Assembly: GCF_051020975.1 (NCBI RefSeq)
Contig: NW_027478158.1
Span: 15,500,001 to 15,564,000 of the forward strand
Source: Osmia lignaria lignaria
Lineage: Eukaryota > Arthropoda > Insecta > Hymenoptera > Megachilidae
Direction: 5' to 3'
Length of the DNA: 64,000 bases
Shown here: positions 60,937 to 64,000 of the stretch, in pieces
Layout: every line of letters begins with the position of its first letter
Numbering within the stretch: the first letter of the stretch is position 1
Made by a program: the position numbers and the translations under genes
The notes under the pieces: model-generated
The model's input: only the letters and a program-made list of their open reading frames with translations
Told to the model about the DNA's origin: nothing
Database searches by the model: none

Positions 60937-63900
60937 GTGCAGATTTATCTCAAGGGAAGGGGCCTGACGGACATATTTCGAGATATTTCTTCTTCTTGTT
61001 GTTCTTCTTCTGCACAGCTAAGCTGGAAGTGGCTTTTGCGGCTCGCACTAGTGCAGAGTTATCTCAAAGAAAGGGGCCACGGTGTTTCTGTATCTCTATT
61101 ACGTTGGTGCGGCTTCGGAACTTTTAAATATCTCGATATATCTCGAAAACTACGCTTCTGATCGAAAAATATCATGGAACATAAATTGTAGAAAACATAA
61201 TTCTCTACAAAAAAGGTCTCTTAAGATTTTGCCATAGCTCGTTTCGTTTCCGAGATATTTGCAGATATATCTCAAGGGAAGGAGCCTGACGGACATATTT
61301 CGAGATATTTCTTCTTCTTGTTGTTCTCCTTCTGCACAGCTAAACTGGAAGTGGCATTTCCAGCTCGCAATAGTGCAGAGTTATCTCAAAGAAAGGGGCC
61401 ACGGTGTTTCTGTATCTCTATTATGTTGGTGCGGCGTCGGAACTTTTAAATATCTTGATATATCTCGAGAACTACGCATCTGATCAAAAAATATCATAGA
61501 ACATAAAAAGTAGGAAACTTAATTCTCTACAAAAAAGGTCTCTTAACATTTTGCCATAGCTCGCTTCGTTTCCGAGATATTTGCAGATTTATCTCAAGGG
61601 AAGGGGCCTGACGGACATATTTCGAGATATTTCTTCTTCTTGTTGTTCTTCTTCTGCACAGCTAAGCTGGAAGTGGCATTTACAGCTCGCAATAGTGCAG
61701 AGTTATCTCAAAGAAAGGGGCCACGGTGTTTCTGTATCTCTATTATGTTGGTGCGGCTTCGGAACTTTTAAATATCTTGATATATCTCTAGAACTACGCA
61801 TCTGATCAAAAAATATCATAGAACATATAAAGTAGGAAACTTAATTCTCGACAAAAAAGGTCTCTTAACATTTTGCCATAGCTCACTTCGTTTCACGGAT
61901 ATTTGCAGATTTATCTCAAGGGAAGGGGCCTGACGGACATATTTCGAAATATTTCTTCTTCTTGTTGTTCTTCTTCTGCACAGCTAAACTGGAAGTGGCA
62001 TTTGCAGCTCGCAATAGTGCAGAGTTATCTCAAAGAAAGGGGCCACGGTGTTTCTGTATCTCTATTATGTTGGTGCGGCTTCGGAACTTTTAAATATCTT
62101 GATATATCTCTAGAACTACGCATCTGATCAAAAAATATCATAGAACATATAAAGTAGGAAACTTAATTCTCTACAAAAAAGGTCTCTTAACATTTTGCCA
62201 TAGCTCACTTCGTTTCCGAGATATTTGCAGATTTATCTCAAGGGAAGGGGCCTGACGGACATATTTCGAAATATTTCTTCTTCTTGTTGTTCTTCTTCTG
62301 CACAGCTAAGCTGGAAGTGGCATTTGCGGCCCGCACTAGTGCAGAGTTATCTCAAAGAAAGGGGCCACGGTGTTTCTGTATCTCTATTATGTTGGTGCGG
62401 CTTCGGAACTTTTAAATATCTTGATATATCTCGAGAACTACGCGTCTGATCAAAAAATATCATAGAATATAAAAAGTAGGAAACTTAATTCTCTACAAAA
62501 AAGGTCTCTTAACATTTTGCCATAGCTCGCTTCGTTTCCGAGATATGTGCAGATTTATCTCAAGGGAAGGGGCCTGACGGACATATTTCGAGATATTTCT
62601 TCTTCTTGTTGTTCTTCTTCTGCACAGCTAAGCTGGAAGTGGCTTTTGCGGCTCGCACTAGTGCAGAGTTATCTCAAAGAAAGGGGCCACGGTGTTTCTG
62701 TATCTCTATTACGTTGGTGCGGCTTCGGAACTTTTAAATATCTCGATATATCTCGAAAACTACGCTTCTGATCGAAAAATATCATAGAACATAAATTGTA
62801 GAAAACATAATTCTCTACAAAAAAGGTCTCTTAAGATTTTGCCATAGCTCGTTTCGTTTCCGAGATATTTGCAGATATATCTCAAGGGAAGGGGCCTGAC
62901 GGACATATTTCGAGATATTTCTTCTTCTTGTTGTTCTCCTTCTGCACAGCTAAACTGGAAGTGGCATTTCCAGCTCGCAATAGTGCAGAGTTATCTCAAA
63001 GAAAGGGGCCACGGTGTTTCTGTATCTCTATTATGTTGGTGCGGCGTCGGAACTTTTAAATATCTTGATATATCTCGAGAACTACGCATCTGATCAAAAA
63101 ATATCATAGAACATAAAAAGTAGGAAACTTAATTCTCTACAAAAAAGGTCTCTTAACATTTTGCCATAGCTCGCTTCGTTTCCGAGATATTTGCAGATTT
63201 ATCTCAAGGGAAGGGGCCTGACGGACATATTTCGAGATATTTCTTCTTCTTGTTGTTCTTCTTCTGCACAGCTAAGCTGGAAGTGGCATTTACAGCTCGC
63301 AATAGTGCAGAGTTATCTCAAAGAAAGGGGCCACGGTGTTTCTGTATCTCTATTATGTTGGTGCGGCTTCGGAACTTTTAAATATCTTGATATATCTCTA
63401 GAACTACGCATCTGATCAAAAAATATCATAGAACATATAAAGTAGGAAACTTAATTCTCTACAAAAAAGGTCTCTTAACATTTTGCCATAGCTCACTTCG
63501 TTTCCGAGATATTTGCAGATTTATCTCAAGGGAAGGGGCCTGACGGACATATTTCGAAATATTTCTTCTTCTTGTTGTTCTTCTTCTGCACAGCTAAGCT
63601 GGAAGTGGCATTTGCGGCCCGCACTAGTGCAGAGTTATCTCAAAGAAAGGGGCCACGGTGTTTCTGTATCTCTATTATGTTGGTGCGGCTTCGGAACTTT
63701 TAAATATCTTGATATATCTCGAGAACTACGCGTCTGATCAAAAAATATCATAGAATATAAAAAGTAGGAAACTTAATTCTCTACAAAAAAGGTCTCTTAA
63801 CATTTTGCCATAGCTCGCTTCGTTTCCGAGATATGTGCAGATTTATCTCAAGGGAAGGGGCCTGACGGACATATTTCGAGATATTTCTTCTTCTTGTTGT

Positions 63901-64000
63901 TCTTCTTCTGCACAGCTAAGCTGGAAGTGGCTTTTGCGGCTCGCACTAGTGCAGAGTTATCTCAAAGAAAGGGGCCACGGTGTTTCTGTATCTCTATTAT
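60937..64000 (+). repeat. Overlapping five- and four-monomer repeats at the right end
   Basis: 60937, 61259 and 61581 recur as 62547, 62869 and 63191 (offset 1610). 62225-62711 recurs as 63513-63999 (offset 1288) with shared TTTCGAAATATTTC, GCGGCCCGCACTAG, CGCGTCTG, CATAGAATATAAA and GATATGTGCAG. The two offsets differ because the monomer at 61903 has no counterpart in the second copy. The repeat runs off the window. Confidence 0.85.
63835..64000 (+). repeat. Partial satellite monomer at right edge (p1-p166)
   Basis: The last 166 bases are the first half of a monomer of the GATATGTGCAG, GTGGCTTTTGCGG class seen at 54819, 60937 and 62547. It ends in the middle of the CTATTATG segment, so the array continues to the right. 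Its last base (T) differs from the aligned base (C) in the copy at 62547. Confidence 0.97.

Larger units (their letters stand above)
1..64000 (+). repeat. 322-bp satellite DNA array, head to tail, spanning the whole window
   Basis: The motif TTTCCGAGATATTTGCAG and the blocks around it recur every 322 bases from about 68 to 63830, always on the same strand. Anchors at 79, 401, 723 and so on to 63513 are exact multiples of 322, giving 198 full monomers. Copies differ from each other mainly by scattered substitutions. No foreign sequence, inversion or spacer interrupts the array. A consensus-like monomer has 61 C and 65 G (39% GC) and 11 CpG. Such arrays are typical of eukaryotic centromeric or pericentromeric heterochromatin; that location is inference, since no flanking chromosome sequence is present. 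The family is not one I recognise. The stretch holds no supported gene. Confidence 0.98.
46769..64000 (+). repeat. Block F of the array
   Basis: Markers are TTCTTGATGTTC, GTGGCTTTTGCGG with ATTACGTTGG, TGCGGCGTCGG with GTTCTCCTTC, TGTACCTCTATTATG, CTCTAGAAC (an XbaI site), ACATATAAAGTAGG, GATCGAAAAAT and, toward the right, GCTCACTTCG and TTTCGAAATATTTC. Block F is the longest block and continues past the right edge. Confidence 0.75.

Noticed and set aside
79..63737. A roughly 74-codon frame open in about nine of ten monomers, beginning at TTG, ATG or GTG (p1) and ending with TGA after the tail at p223-225.
   Set aside because: It starts mostly at TTG, which is not a usual eukaryotic start, and overlapping frames are open in the same copies. 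Independent stops close it in several lineages (9417 AAGTGA; 10061 and 44837 AAGTAG; 21009 CTCTAG; 29059 GGTGAG; 50633 CTATGA; the TTGATG set). The monomer length is not a multiple of three, so frames do not fuse. Openness is explained by common descent.
1..64000. Regular repeats suggesting a CRISPR array.
   Set aside because: The unit is 322 bases and contiguous, with no unique spacers, and no cas genes are present.
1..64000. Identity with a named insect satellite, suggested by the TTTCCGAGATATTT style of sequence.
   Set aside because: I cannot match it to a specific described family from memory with confidence. A search of satellite and repeat databases with the 322-base consensus would decide.

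Overview
The whole window is one uninterrupted satellite-DNA array. A 322-bp monomer is repeated head to tail on the same strand from the first base to the last. There are 198 complete monomers (79-63834), a 78-bp partial monomer at the left edge and a 166-bp partial monomer at the right edge. Anchor motifs recur at 79 + 322k all the way to k = 197, so I see no net insertion or deletion anywhere. Nearly all differences between copies are base substitutions. I found no gene, RNA gene, transposon, CRISPR array, promoter or origin that I could defend, and neither array boundary lies in the window.

The organism is a eukaryote, and the setting is most likely centromeric or pericentromeric heterochromatin or another satellite block. 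The monomer is about 39% GC by hand count of a consensus-like copy (126 of 322). It carries 11 CpG where about 12 are expected from composition, so CpG is not depleted. That argues against a heavily CpG-methylated germline such as that of vertebrates or most plants, and is compatible with many insects. I do not recognise the satellite family and would not name a species.

Layout by shared variants, with fuzzy borders: block A, about 1-9.4 kb; block B, about 9.4-23.9 kb; block C, about 23.9-31.6 kb; block D, about 31.6-42.5 kb, with a clear six-monomer higher-order repeat; block E, about 42.5-46.8 kb; block F, about 46.8-64 kb. Within blocks, groups of 2, 3, 4, 5, 6, 8, 9, 12 or 14 monomers recur in the same order. 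This is the footprint of repeated unequal exchange or segmental amplification. The youngest looking event is a 1610-bp (five-monomer) tandem duplication whose two copies match over 1695 bp (35722-37416 and 37332-39026).

Positions inside the monomer are written p1-p322, with p1 at base 79 + 322k. Inside the monomer there is an older, diverged duplication (p292-p28 across the monomer junction, against p97-p142) and six copies of the hexamer GAGATA/TATCTC. Two tail types exist at p198-p279 and three main haplotypes at p102-p116, and they are shuffled between monomers. A roughly 225-bp frame is open in about nine monomers out of ten, but it begins mostly at TTG, is closed by different stops in many copies and shows no sign of coding constraint, so it is not annotated as a gene.
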